From: Streptomyces geranii
Lineage (GTDB): Bacteria; Actinomycetota; Actinomycetes; Streptomycetales; Streptomycetaceae
Assembly (NCBI RefSeq): GCF_002954775.1
Contig: NZ_PJME01000066.1
Span: 1 to 45,697 of the forward strand
Direction of reading: 5' to 3'
DNA length: 45,697 nt
In this document: positions 8,201 to 16,216 of the stretch, piece after piece
Layout of the letters: each line of letters begins with the position of its first letter
Numbering within the stretch: position 1 is the stretch's first letter
Notes under the pieces: generated by a model
What the model was told of the DNA's origin: nothing
The model's input: the letters and a program-made list of their open reading frames with translations, nothing else
Databases searched by the model: none
Position numbers and translations under genes: made by a program

Positions 8201-11041
8201 GAGCCGGCGCAGTCTGGTGCGGAGCTGCTCGGCGTCGACATGGGCGAGCCGCTCCAGGATGTCCAGCCCCTCGGCCCACGCGGCGCGGGCCGCGTCCGGG
8301 CGGCCGGCGCTCAGATGGGTGTCCCCGAGGCGCATGAGGGTGCCGGAGACGAACCAGTGCATGCCGTCGTGTCTGCGGTAGCGGGCAAGGGCGTTGCCGA
8401 AGCCGGTGACTGCCTCGTCGTACTGTCCGAGGTGATGGTGGGCATGACCGATGCTGTCCCAGGTGTGTGCCGCGTGGATGTCGTCCCCGAGTTGCTCGTG
8501 CAGGGCAAGCGCCTGTTCGCAGTGGTCGAGACCCTCCCGGTGCTGTCCGAGCAGTACGTGGCACCAGCCGACCGAGTTGAGCGCGGATGCCGTAGCCGTC
8601 CGCAGGCGGCGGTCGTCGGCACCGGGGCCGTCATGGGCCCGCAGGAGTGCGAGGGACCGCTGGGCGGCGCCGAGCGCGGCGTGCGGATCGCCCTGCTGCT
8701 CCGCCACCCAGGTCAGGACGCGGCAGCTCTCGGCGCAGGCTCTCGTGTCCCCCGATCCGGCGTGCAGCTCGACGGCCCGCTCGACATGGACCCGGGCTTC
8801 GTCGAAGCGGCCCAGCCCCGTCGTGGCGGTGCCGAGACCGAGGTGGGCGTATGCCAGGGCGGTCCGGTCGTCCAGCCGGAGCGCCGCGTCCATGGCGGTG
8901 CGGTGCACGGCCTCTTCCTCCCGCCACATGCCCTGGAGGTGCAGCTGCTTGGCCAAGGCCCAGGCCAACTGCCAGGTGTGGACGTCGTACCGTCGGCCCG
9001 CTGCCTGTTCGACGGTCGCGAGCAGCACCGCCTGCTCCGCGGTGAACCAGGCCGCCGCCTGCCCTGCGTCCTCGCCGAACTCCTCGGCACGCACCCCCTC
9101 GGCCGGACGGGGCAGGGAGATCAACGCGCGCGCACGGTCGGTCAGCGCGACCGCCGCATGGGCGGTGTGGAGGTAGTGGTCGAGTATCCGCTGCCGGGCC
9201 GCCCGCACCTGCTCGGGCGGATCTTCGCTCTCGCTCAGCTCGGTGGCGTAGGCGCGCAGCAGGTCGTGGGAGGCGTAGCGGCCGGGGGTGGTCTCGTCCA
9301 CGAGGTGGGCCTGGACGAGTTCGGACAGCAGCCGCCGGGTGTGCGGGCGGGGGAGACCGGCCAGGCTCGCCGCAGCGGGCAGCGAGGTGTCGGGGCCGGG
9401 GTGCAGGGCGAGCAGCCGGAACAGGCGGGCGGCATCGGGGGTGAGCGCGTGGTAGGACCAGGAGAAGACGGCGGGCACATCGGCAGCGGTGTCGCTGTCG
9501 TGGAACGCGTCGAGGCCGCCGGCGTTCTCGCGCAGCTCGGCCGCGATCACCGCCAGGGGGATGACGGACCGGGTCGCCACGCGGGCCGCGGTGACCGCGA
9601 GGGCCAGCGGCAGCCGGGCGCACCGGGCGATGATCTCGTCCACGGCGTCGGGTTCGGCGGCGATCCGGGCGGGCCCGAGGCGCCGGGCGAGCAGCGCGCG
9701 GGACTCCGCGACCGAGAGCACGTCGAGGTGCAGGGGGTGCGCGCCGTCCACGGCGACCAGTCCGGCGAGCCGGTTGCGGCTGGTGACGACGACCAGGCAG
9801 CCGGGTTCCCCGGGCAGCAGGGGCCGTACCTGCGCGGCGTCGCGGGCGTTGTCCAGCAGCACCAGTACGCGCTTGCCCGTGAGCAGCGTGCGGTAGCGGG
9901 CCGCGAGCGCGTCGACGCCCTGCGGCAGTCCGCGCGGGTCGGCGCCCAGGGACTCCAGCAGGGTGCGCAGGGCGTGCTCCGGCGGGACCGGCTGGCCGAC
10001 CGGGTCGAAGCCGCGCAGGTTCAGGTAGAGCTGGCCGTCCGGGAAGCCGTCGGCGGCCCCGCGTGCCCAGTGCACCGCGAAGGTCGTCTTGCCGACGCCC
10101 GCCGTGCCCGCGATGGCGCTGATCACCACGGCACCGCCGAAGGGCAGTCGGGCCACTTCGGCAAGCTCGGCTTCCCGGCCCACGAACACCGGCAGATCGG
10201 CGGGCAGTTGGGCGGGGACGGGCACGGGGGCGGCGCGAAGGGCGTGCTCGGGCGGGGCGAGGTCAGGGGACGGGGACAGGAGCCCGGTGTCGGCTCGCAG
10301 CACGCGCTGGTACAAGGACTGCAGCGCCGGGCCGGGATCGACCCCCAGCTCGTCCGCGAGCAGCGACTGCGCCTCACGGTAGGTGTCGAGGGCCGCCGCC
10401 TGCCGTCCCGAACGGTAGAGGGCGAGCATCAGCAGCTCCCGGAACCGTTCGTCCAGCGGGTGTTCGGCGACCAGCCCGGTCAGCTCCGCGGCCGTCTCCG
10501 TGTGGGCGCCGAGGCCGAGTTCGGCGGTGAGCCGGGCCGCCTCCGCGGACAGCCGCAGCTCGTCGAGCCGCTGCCGCTGGGTCTGCGCGTACTCACCCCG
10601 CACCCCGGCCAGCGCCGTCCCCTGCCACAGAGCGAGCGCGTCCCGCAGCCGGGCCGCCGAGCCCTTGAGGTCCCGGTCGCGTCGCGCCCGCTCACCCCGG
10701 CCGAGCAGTTCACGGAAGGTACGGAGGTCCAGTTCGGCCGCCGACGTACGGAGCTGATAGCCGTCCCCGGTGGAGCGGATCATGGACGACGCGGTGTCCC
10801 CGGCGGGTTCCAGCGCCTGCCGCAGCCGGTGGACGTACGTCCGCAGGATGCCGAGCGCGGAGGCCGGCACCCGCGTCCCCCACACCGCGTCGACCAGTCC
10901 GCCCGCCGGGACCTGCGCCCCCTCCGCGAGCAGCAGCACCGCCAGCAGCGCCCGTTGCTGGGGCGGACCGAGTTCGATCTCGTCCTCGCCGCGCCACGCT
11001 CTCACCGGCCCCAGCAACGAGAACCGTAATCGCTCTTCCAC
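8186..11041 (-). CDS. SARP-NB-ARC-TPR (AfsR-type) transcriptional activator with TTA codon
   Basis: A 951-residue regulator starting at the GTG at 11041, 8 nt after an AGGAG site. Order of domains: OmpR-like winged helix (about 1-95, LRTYVHRLRQALEP and GDGYQL), bacterial transcriptional activation domain (about 100-250, ending ELGVDPGPALQSLYQRVL), NB-ARC ATPase (P-loop AGTAGVGKTT at 311-320; Walker B VLVLLDNARD near 390), and C-terminal TPR repeats (about 700-940). AfsR-type SARPs activate antibiotic or pigment clusters, with ATP and TPR sensing modulating activity. Codon 5 is TTA (plus bases 11027-11029), so translation should need the bldA tRNA and be tied to development. It follows the pigment hydroxylase on the same strand after a hairpin, so it probably has its own promoter in 11042-11231, where I could not pick a convincing -10/-35. 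Confidence 0.93.
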   Translation of the reverse strand: MEERLRFSLLGPVRAWRGEDEIELGPPQQRALLAVLLLAEGAQVPAGGLVDAVWGTRVPASALGILRTYVHRLRQALEPAGDTASSMIRSTGDGYQLRTSAAELDLRTFRELLGRGERARRDRDLKGSAARLRDALALWQGTALAGVRGEYAQTQRQRLDELRLSAEAARLTAELGLGAHTETAAELTGLVAEHPLDERFRELLMLALYRSGRQAAALDTYREAQSLLADELGVDPGPALQSLYQRVLRADTGLLSPSPDLAPPEHALRAAPVPVPAQLPADLPVFVGREAELAEVARLPFGGAVVISAIAGTAGVGKTTFAVHWARGAADGFPDGQLYLNLRGFDPVGQPVPPEHALRTLLESLGADPRGLPQGVDALAARYRTLLTGKRVLVLLDNARDAAQVRPLLPGEPGCLVVVTSRNRLAGLVAVDGAHPLHLDVLSVAESRALLARRLGPARIAAEPDAVDEIIARCARLPLALAVTAARVATRSVIPLAVIAAELRENAGGLDAFHDSDTAADVPAVFSWSYHALTPDAARLFRLLALHPGPDTSLPAAASLAGLPRPHTRRLLSELVQAHLVDETTPGRYASHDLLRAYATELSESEDPPEQVRAARQRILDHYLHTAHAAVALTDRARALISLPRPAEGVRAEEFGEDAGQAAAWFTAEQAVLLATVEQAAGRRYDVHTWQLAWALAKQLHLQGMWREEEAVHRTAMDAALRLDDRTALAYAHLGLGTATTGLGRFDEARVHVERAVELHAGSGDTRACAESCRVLTWVAEQQGDPHAALGAAQRSLALLRAHDGPGADDRRLRTATASALNSVGWCHVLLGQHREGLDHCEQALALHEQLGDDIHAAHTWDSIGHAHHHLGQYDEAVTGFGNALARYRRHDGMHWFVSGTLMRLGDTHLSAGRPDAARAAWAEGLDILERLAHVDAEQLRTRLRRLDDPT

Positions 11042-11231
11042 CGGACTGCTCCTCGGGGAACGCGCGTCCGGAGCCGACTTCGACGGCCGGTTTCCGGGCC
11101 ACCCGAGCGGATGGCTCCCGGAGTGTAAGGCAACCGCACGCCCGGGTTGTGCGCCTTCCTCCCGCCCATGGACGGCAACGCGCCACACGACGGGCGGCAC
11201 GGTCAAGAGCCCTCCCGCACAGGCGGGTGAC

Positions 11232-11272
11232 CGTTTCCGTGCACGAACGCGAAGGGTTCGCGCACGGAAACG
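11232..11272 (-). terminator. Terminator after the pigment hydroxylase
   Basis: CGTTTCCGTGC at 11232 pairs with GCACGGAAACG ending at 11272. The stem then continues after one mismatch with CGAAC/GTTCG around a short loop. It begins about 10 bp after the stop codon of the hydroxylase and separates it from the SARP gene. Confidence 0.8.
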
Positions 11273-11282
11273 AACCGAACGG

Positions 11283-13019
11283 TCAGCCTCGGTCGAGGAG
11301 TGTCGAGAGGGCCTCCCGCAGCACCGCCCCCGGATTCGCCGCCGCCCCCTCCGAACGCCAGGCCACGAACCCGTCGGGCCGCACCAGCACCGCCCCGTCC
11401 AGGCCGACGCCGTGCACCTCCGCCCACTCCAGATCGCTCGCCGAGGACAGCTCGGCGTCGGAACCACTGCCGATCCGGTACGAGGCCAGCGGCACCGCCA
11501 GCTCCCGCGCGACGTCCGTCGCCGCGCCGTGCCAGTCGCCGCCGGCGCCCGCCGAGCTGAGCAGGACCAGCGAGCCCTCGTACAGGTCGAGCGTCGAGAT
11601 CCGGGTGCCCGCGCGGTTCAGCCACATGTGCGGCGCCCGGCTCCCCGGCTCACCCGTCAGCCGTACGCCCTCGGGCACGACCGGCACCGCCGGGTCCGCG
11701 CCCACCACCGCGCCCGCCGGATAGCGGTAGCCCAGCGCCACGTTGAGGACACCGCCCCGCTTGCCGCCAGGACCGCCTGGACGACCGCCGGGTCCACCGG
11801 GACCGCCAGCTCCACCGGGTCCACCGGGTCCACCCGGCCGGCCCGTCGCTTCGGGCGCCGGTGTGTACCCGGGGTGGCTGTGCTCGACCGACCGTGCCGA
11901 GGCCCGGGCGCTCGTCGCCTCCGCGACCGGGCGGCGCTCCAGGTCGTACGACCTCAGCAGCCCGGGACCCGCCCAGCCGCCCAGCACGGCGGCCAGCTTC
12001 CAGGCGAGGTTGTGGGCGTCCTGGATACCGGTGTTGGAGCCGAACGCGCCGGTCGGGGACATCTCGTGGGCCGAGTCGCCCGCGAGGAACACCCTGCCGT
12101 CCGCGTACCGTTCGGCGACCCGCTCGGCGGCGTGCCAGGGCGCGCGGCCGGTGATCTCGACGTCCAGGTCCGGTACGCCGACGGCCCGCCGGATGTGTTC
12201 GCGGCACCGCTCGTCGGTGAACTCCTCCAGGGTTTCGCCGTGTTCGGGGTGCCAGGGCGCGTGGAACACCCAGCGCTCCCGGTTGTCGACCGGCAGCAGC
12301 GCGCCGTCGGCGTCGGGGCTGGTCAGGTAGCAGACGATGAACCGCCGGTCGCCGACCACGTTGGCCAGCCGACGCGAGGTGAAGGTGATGCTCACGTTGT
12401 GGAACAGGTCGCCCGGACCGCTCTGCCCGATGCCGAGCTGCTCGCGGACGGGGCTGCGCGGACCGTCCGCCGCGACCAGGTAGTCCGCCCGGATCGTCGT
12501 GTGCTCACCGGTCTCCCGGCTCTTGACCTGAGCCGTCACTCCCTCCGGGCCCTGCTCGAACGACATCAGCTCGGTGGAGAACCGCAGATCCCCGCCCAGC
12601 GCCCGCGCGCTCTCCAGCAGCACCGGCTCCAGGTCGTTCTGGCTGCACAGGCACCAGCCGCTCGGGCTGAACCGGGCAAGGCCGCCACCCGGGTCGATCT
12701 CCTTGAACAGCCACTCGCCGACGTCGCCCGCCAGGCCCGGCGTCTGCAGGATGCCGTGGTTGTCCGCCAGGACCGACGCGGCCTCCTCGATGCGCCGCTC
12801 CACCCCGGCCACCCGGAACAGCTCCATGGTGCGCACGTTGTTGCCGCGCCCACGGGGGTGGATCGAGGTGCCCGAGTGGCGCTCGACGAGGGTGTGCGGG
12901 ACGCCGAGACGCCCGAGGAACAGGGAGGTGGACAGGCCCACCAGGGAGCCGCCGACGATCAGGACGGGTGTGCGGTGGCCGACTGCGCCGTCGGCCTCTT
13001 CCGTTTCCGTGCGGTTCAT
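11283..13019 (-). CDS. whiE-ORFVIII: FAD-dependent aromatic hydroxylase, whiE ORFVIII-like
   Basis: A 578-residue group-A flavin monooxygenase that should hydroxylate the aromatic polyketide using NADPH and O2. The start is MNRTETEEADG at 13019, preceded by GGAGG; a longer frame to 13175 lacks family sequence. The FAD-binding Rossmann start is VLIVGGSLVGLS; the ribityl-binding GDSAHEMSPTGAFG...GIQDAHNLAWKL segment lies near residues 320-350; a thioredoxin-like C-terminal domain ends at the stop. Position and orientation, divergent from the KS genes, match ORFVIII of spore-pigment clusters. Unusually, residues about 391-422 form a collagen-like Gly/Pro run (GGPGGPGGAGG type) in the linker between catalytic and C-terminal domains. 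Confidence 0.9.
   Translation of the reverse strand: MNRTETEEADGAVGHRTPVLIVGGSLVGLSTSLFLGRLGVPHTLVERHSGTSIHPRGRGNNVRTMELFRVAGVERRIEEAASVLADNHGILQTPGLAGDVGEWLFKEIDPGGGLARFSPSGWCLCSQNDLEPVLLESARALGGDLRFSTELMSFEQGPEGVTAQVKSRETGEHTTIRADYLVAADGPRSPVREQLGIGQSGPGDLFHNVSITFTSRRLANVVGDRRFIVCYLTSPDADGALLPVDNRERWVFHAPWHPEHGETLEEFTDERCREHIRRAVGVPDLDVEITGRAPWHAAERVAERYADGRVFLAGDSAHEMSPTGAFGSNTGIQDAHNLAWKLAAVLGGWAGPGLLRSYDLERRPVAEATSARASARSVEHSHPGYTPAPEATGRPGGPGGPGGAGGPGGPGGRPGGPGGKRGGVLNVALGYRYPAGAVVGADPAVPVVPEGVRLTGEPGSRAPHMWLNRAGTRISTLDLYEGSLVLLSSAGAGGDWHGAATDVARELAVPLASYRIGSGSDAELSSASDLEWAEVHGVGLDGAVLVRPDGFVAWRSEGAAANPGAVLREALSTLLDRG
11754..11847 (-). repeat. In-frame Gly-Pro-rich simple repeat inside the hydroxylase
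   Basis: A run of near-identical 9-bp units (CCACCGGGT/CCGCCTGGA type on the plus strand) encodes about 30 residues of GGP/PGG repeats. Such a simple repeat can change length by slippage without breaking frame. It falls in a predicted interdomain linker. Confidence 0.75.
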
Positions 13020-13217
13020 TGACTGCCTCCAGTTTCTGCCGGTGTCTGCCGGGACGTGGGTCGGCGAGGGGACGCACCTGCACAGTGCGGGCCGGGAAAC
13101 CGTTTCGCCCGTCAGGGGCACCCAGATGGCGCACGGTTCACTCGCCCGACCCCGTGGAAGTCGCGCACAGCGCAACTCCCGTCAACTATCGGCTCATGGC
13201 GGCCGGTCCCCGACGGC

Positions 13218-13280
13218 CACGAAGGCAGCACGACCGCCCTCGGAGCACGACCGCCTTCCACCACGAATGGCCTTCCACGA
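13218..13280 (+). promoter_or_regulatory. Divergent pigment promoter region with five CACGA direct repeats
   Basis: The 282-bp gap 13020-13301 separates the divergent hydroxylase and SchA/CurD genes and must hold both promoters. CACGA occurs at 13218, 13229, 13246, 13262 and 13276; two copies extend to a 15-mer (AGCACGACCGCCCTC at 13227, AGCACGACCGCCTTC at 13244) spaced 17 bp. They are all in direct orientation, 25-85 bp before the start codon. They may bind an activator; no certain -10/-35 was picked. Confidence 0.35.
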
Positions 13281-13301
13281 CGAAGAGGAGAGGTGCGCCG
13301 G

Positions 13302-14426
13302 ATGACCAACACGGGACGCATATCGCAGTCAGCGTTCGACGGCTCCAGGCTGCGGGTGATCCTGCTGCTCGACCTGTACGAAGGAGCCCAGCAGCAGTTC
13401 CTGGACGCGTACGAACTCATGCGCAACCAGGTCGCGTCCGTCCCCGGTCACCTCAGTGACCAGCTCTGCCAGTCCATCGAGAACCCCTCGCAGTGGCTCA
13501 TCACCAGCGAGTGGGAGAGCGCCCCGCCCTTCCTCGCCTGGGTGAACAGCGAGGAGCACGTCGAGACCGTACGGCCGATGCACAGCTGCGTCCGGGACAC
13601 CCGGTCGATGCGCTACAGCATCCTCCGCGAGACCACGCCCAACGCCCCGCTCACCCCGGAACAGGCCTCCGCGGCCATGCAGGTCACGGCCCGCGTCGGC
13701 GACGGAGTCGCCCGCCACGCCCTCACCTTCACCGTCAAGCCGGGCTCCGAGTCCAAGGTCGCCGAGATCCTTGCCGGCTACACCTCGCCCGAGGCCCAGG
13801 TCGACGACACGACCCGGCTGCGCCGCACCTCCCTCTTCATGCACGGCAACCGGGTCGTCCGGGCCGTCGAGGTCGAGGGCGATCTGCTCGCCGCCCTGCG
13901 CCACGTCGCCCGGCAGCCCGAGGTGCGGGCGGTCGAGGAGGCCATCAACCCGTACCTGGAGCAGGACCGGGACCTGTCCGACCCCGACTCCGCGCGGGTC
14001 TTCTTCACCCGGGCCGCGCTCCCCGCCGTCCACCACGTGGTCTCCGGAGCCGAGCCCCCCGCCGGACTGCGCCGGCACGCGCTGTACTACCCGGCGAAGG
14101 AAGGCCGGGGCATGGACCTGGCCAAACTGCTCGCCCACCAGGACGAGGAAGCCGCCGACGACCCCACCTCCCCGGTGTACGGAAGCACCGTCTTCCAGCG
14201 GGATGACATCGTTGTCCGACTCGTCGACCTCACCGGCGAACTCGACGCCGACCCCGTCTCCTCCCTCGGCCTCAAGGGCCCCGGGAAGGCGGCCGAGCTT
14301 GAGCGGCTCCTCGACGGTCCCGCGATCGGTGTCGAGGGCTCCTTGGAGACGGACCGCAACATCAACCGCCTCCTGTCGCACGCCGACATGATGCCCGTCA
14401 CCGACCGCAGCTCCGCCCGTTCCTGA
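13302..14426 (+). CDS. whiE-ORFI: SchA/CurD-like spore-pigment protein, whiE ORFI-like
   Basis: A 374-residue protein starting at MTNTGRISQSAFDGSRL (13302), with an AGGAGAGG site upstream. An upstream reading to 13056 is non-coding in character. It resembles SchA/CurD/WhiE-ORFI, a family found only with spore-pigment type II PKS clusters and of unproven biochemical role. The N-terminal 100 residues look like a ferredoxin-fold (ABM/Dabb-type) monooxygenase or cyclase-like domain (VILLLDLYEGAQQQFLDAYELM), and a second similar fold may follow near 130-210 (HALTFTVKPGSESKVAEIL). It is the first gene of the plus-strand pigment operon; the cupin gene starts 57 bp downstream. Confidence 0.85.
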   Translation: MTNTGRISQSAFDGSRLRVILLLDLYEGAQQQFLDAYELMRNQVASVPGHLSDQLCQSIENPSQWLITSEWESAPPFLAWVNSEEHVETVRPMHSCVRDTRSMRYSILRETTPNAPLTPEQASAAMQVTARVGDGVARHALTFTVKPGSESKVAEILAGYTSPEAQVDDTTRLRRTSLFMHGNRVVRAVEVEGDLLAALRHVARQPEVRAVEEAINPYLEQDRDLSDPDSARVFFTRAALPAVHHVVSGAEPPAGLRRHALYYPAKEGRGMDLAKLLAHQDEEAADDPTSPVYGSTVFQRDDIVVRLVDLTGELDADPVSSLGLKGPGKAAELERLLDGPAIGVEGSLETDRNINRLLSHADMMPVTDRSSARS

Positions 14427-14483
14427 CGGACCGCTGCCCTCCCCGCCCGGACGACGTCCCTGCCACCCCCGGAGGTGTCAACC

Positions 14484-14951
14484 ATGAACAAGCAGCACCC
14501 ATGCATCGTGGACCTGAGCGAGACCGAACCGAACCGCAGACGCGGCGGCGACCTGCGGGCCATGCTCACGCCCGCCACGGTGGGTTCCACCAGCGGCTTC
14601 ATGGGCCTGGCCATCGTCCAGCCCGGTGAGCGCATCGGCGAGCACTACCACCCGTACTCCGAGGAGTTCGTGTACGTCGTCGCGGGGGCCCTCGAAGTCG
14701 ACCTGGACGGCGAGACCCACGCCCTGCGGCCCGACCAGGGACTCCTGATCCCCATCGACGTACGCCACCGCTTCCGCAACGTCGGTGACGTCGAGGCCCG
14801 GATGGTCTTCCACCTCGGCCCGCTCGCCCCGCGCCCCAGCCTCGGGCACGTCGACACCGAGGTGACCGAGACAGCCTCGCCCGGCACGGAGTTCGCCGTC
14901 GGCGGGCCGGACCACGGACAGCTGTCCGAGCGAAGCGGGGCCATACGGTGA
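14484..14951 (+). CDS. whiE-ORFII: Cupin-domain protein, whiE ORFII-like
   Basis: A 155-residue single-domain cupin. The ATG at 14484 is chosen because a GTG at 14475 lies inside the GGAGG ribosome site. Cupin motif 1 is GEHYHPYSEEFVYVVAG (His, His, Glu ligands, residues about 54-70) and motif 2 is LIPIDVRHRFRNVGD near 92-106. It probably binds a metal and acts on the nascent polyketide or stabilises the complex, as proposed for ORFII-type proteins; no activity is proven by sequence. Its end overlaps the KS-alpha start by 4 bp (GTGA), implying coupled translation. Confidence 0.88.
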   Translation: MNKQHPCIVDLSETEPNRRRGGDLRAMLTPATVGSTSGFMGLAIVQPGERIGEHYHPYSEEFVYVVAGALEVDLDGETHALRPDQGLLIPIDVRHRFRNVGDVEARMVFHLGPLAPRPSLGHVDTEVTETASPGTEFAVGGPDHGQLSERSGAIR

Positions 14952-16216
14952 CCCGCCGGGTGGCTGTCACCGGCATCGGTGTGGTCGCTCCCGGCGGTAC
15001 CGGGACGACGGCGTTCTGGAACCTCCTCTCCAGTGGCCGTACCGCGACCCGAGGCATCACGCTGTTCGACCCGGCGGGCCTGCGCTCACGCATCGCCGCC
15101 GAGTGCGACTTCGACCCCCTCGCCCACGGACTCGACCCGACGCTCAGCCAGCACGCGGACCGCTACATCCAGTTCGCGATGGTCGCCGCCGACGAGGCGG
15201 TCCGCGACTCCGGGTTCGCCACCGGCGCCCAGGACCCCTGGCGGGTCGCGGTCTCCCTGGGCAGCGCCGTCGGCGGCACCACCCGCCTGGAACACGACTA
15301 CGTCCAGGTCAGCTCGGGCGGACAGCGGTGGGACGTCGACCACCGCGCCGCCGACCCGGAACTGCACCGGGCGTTCTGCCCGAGCACCCTCGCCGCCACC
15401 GTCGCCGAGCAGTTCGGCGCCCAGGGCCCGGTGCAGACCGTCTCCACCGGCTGCACCTCCGGGATCGACGCGGTCGGCTACGCCTTCCACACCATCGAGG
15501 AGGGCCGCGCCGACATCTGCATCGCCGGGGCCTCCGACTCGCCGATCTCACCGATCACGATGGCGTGCTTCGACGCCATCAAGGCGACCTCGGACAACAA
15601 CGACGACCCCGAGCACGCCTCCAAGCCCTTCGACGCCCGCCGCAACGGCTTCGTCATGGGCGAGGGCGCGGCGGTCCTCGTCCTGGAGGACTACGAACAC
15701 GCCCGGGCCCGGGGCGCGCACATCTACTGCGAGATCGGCGGCTACGCCACCTTCGGCAACGCCTACCACATGACCGGTCTGACCTGCGAGGGACTGGAGA
15801 TGGCCCGGGCGATCGACTCCACGCTCGACCAGGCCCGCCTCGACCCCACGCTGATCGACTACGTCAACGCGCACGGCTCCGGCACCAAGCAGAACGACCG
15901 GCACGAGACCGCCGCCGTGAAGCGGTCCCTGGGCGCGCACGCCTACGACACCCCCATGAGCTCCATCAAATCCATGGTGGGGCACTCCCTCGGCGCGATC
16001 GGCGCGATCGAGGTCGTCGCCTGCGTCCTCGCCGTCAAGCACCAGGTCGTGCCGCCGACGGCGAACTACGAGACACCGGACCCCGAGTGCGACCTGGACT
16101 ACGTGCCGCGCACCGCGCGTGAACGCAGGCTCAGGAACGTGCTCTCCGTCGGCAGCGGCTTCGGCGGTTTCCAGTCGGCCGTACTGCTGACCGGGGTGGG
16201 CGGGAGGAAGCGATGA
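14948..16216 (+). CDS. whiE-ORFIII: Ketosynthase alpha subunit (KS-alpha), whiE ORFIII-like
   Basis: A 422-residue beta-ketoacyl synthase, the condensing subunit of a minimal type II PKS. The nucleophile is C169 in STGCTSG, and the decarboxylation histidines are H309 (NAHGSG) and H346 (VGHSLGA), the same numbering as in characterised actinorhodin-type KS-alpha. It forms a heterodimer with the next gene product and extends the chain with malonyl units carried on the ACP. GTG start at 14948 overlaps the cupin gene; its stop overlaps the CLF start as ATGA (16213-16216). The N terminus begins directly with RRVAVTGIGVVAPGG, full length for the family. Confidence 0.96.
   Translation: MTRRVAVTGIGVVAPGGTGTTAFWNLLSSGRTATRGITLFDPAGLRSRIAAECDFDPLAHGLDPTLSQHADRYIQFAMVAADEAVRDSGFATGAQDPWRVAVSLGSAVGGTTRLEHDYVQVSSGGQRWDVDHRAADPELHRAFCPSTLAATVAEQFGAQGPVQTVSTGCTSGIDAVGYAFHTIEEGRADICIAGASDSPISPITMACFDAIKATSDNNDDPEHASKPFDARRNGFVMGEGAAVLVLEDYEHARARGAHIYCEIGGYATFGNAYHMTGLTCEGLEMARAIDSTLDQARLDPTLIDYVNAHGSGTKQNDRHETAAVKRSLGAHAYDTPMSSIKSMVGHSLGAIGAIEVVACVLAVKHQVVPPTANYETPDPECDLDYVPRTARERRLRNVLSVGSGFGGFQSAVLLTGVGGRKR

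Noticed and set aside
11042..11467. Extension of the SARP frame upstream of GTG 11041
   Set aside because: The extra 142 residues are antisense to the hydroxylase C terminus and its terminator; the SARP fold starts right at GTG 11041 after AGGAG.
13020..13175. N-terminal extension of the hydroxylase to 13175
   Set aside because: The extension lacks family character, and the ATG at 13019 has a GGAGG site and starts shortly before the FAD motif.
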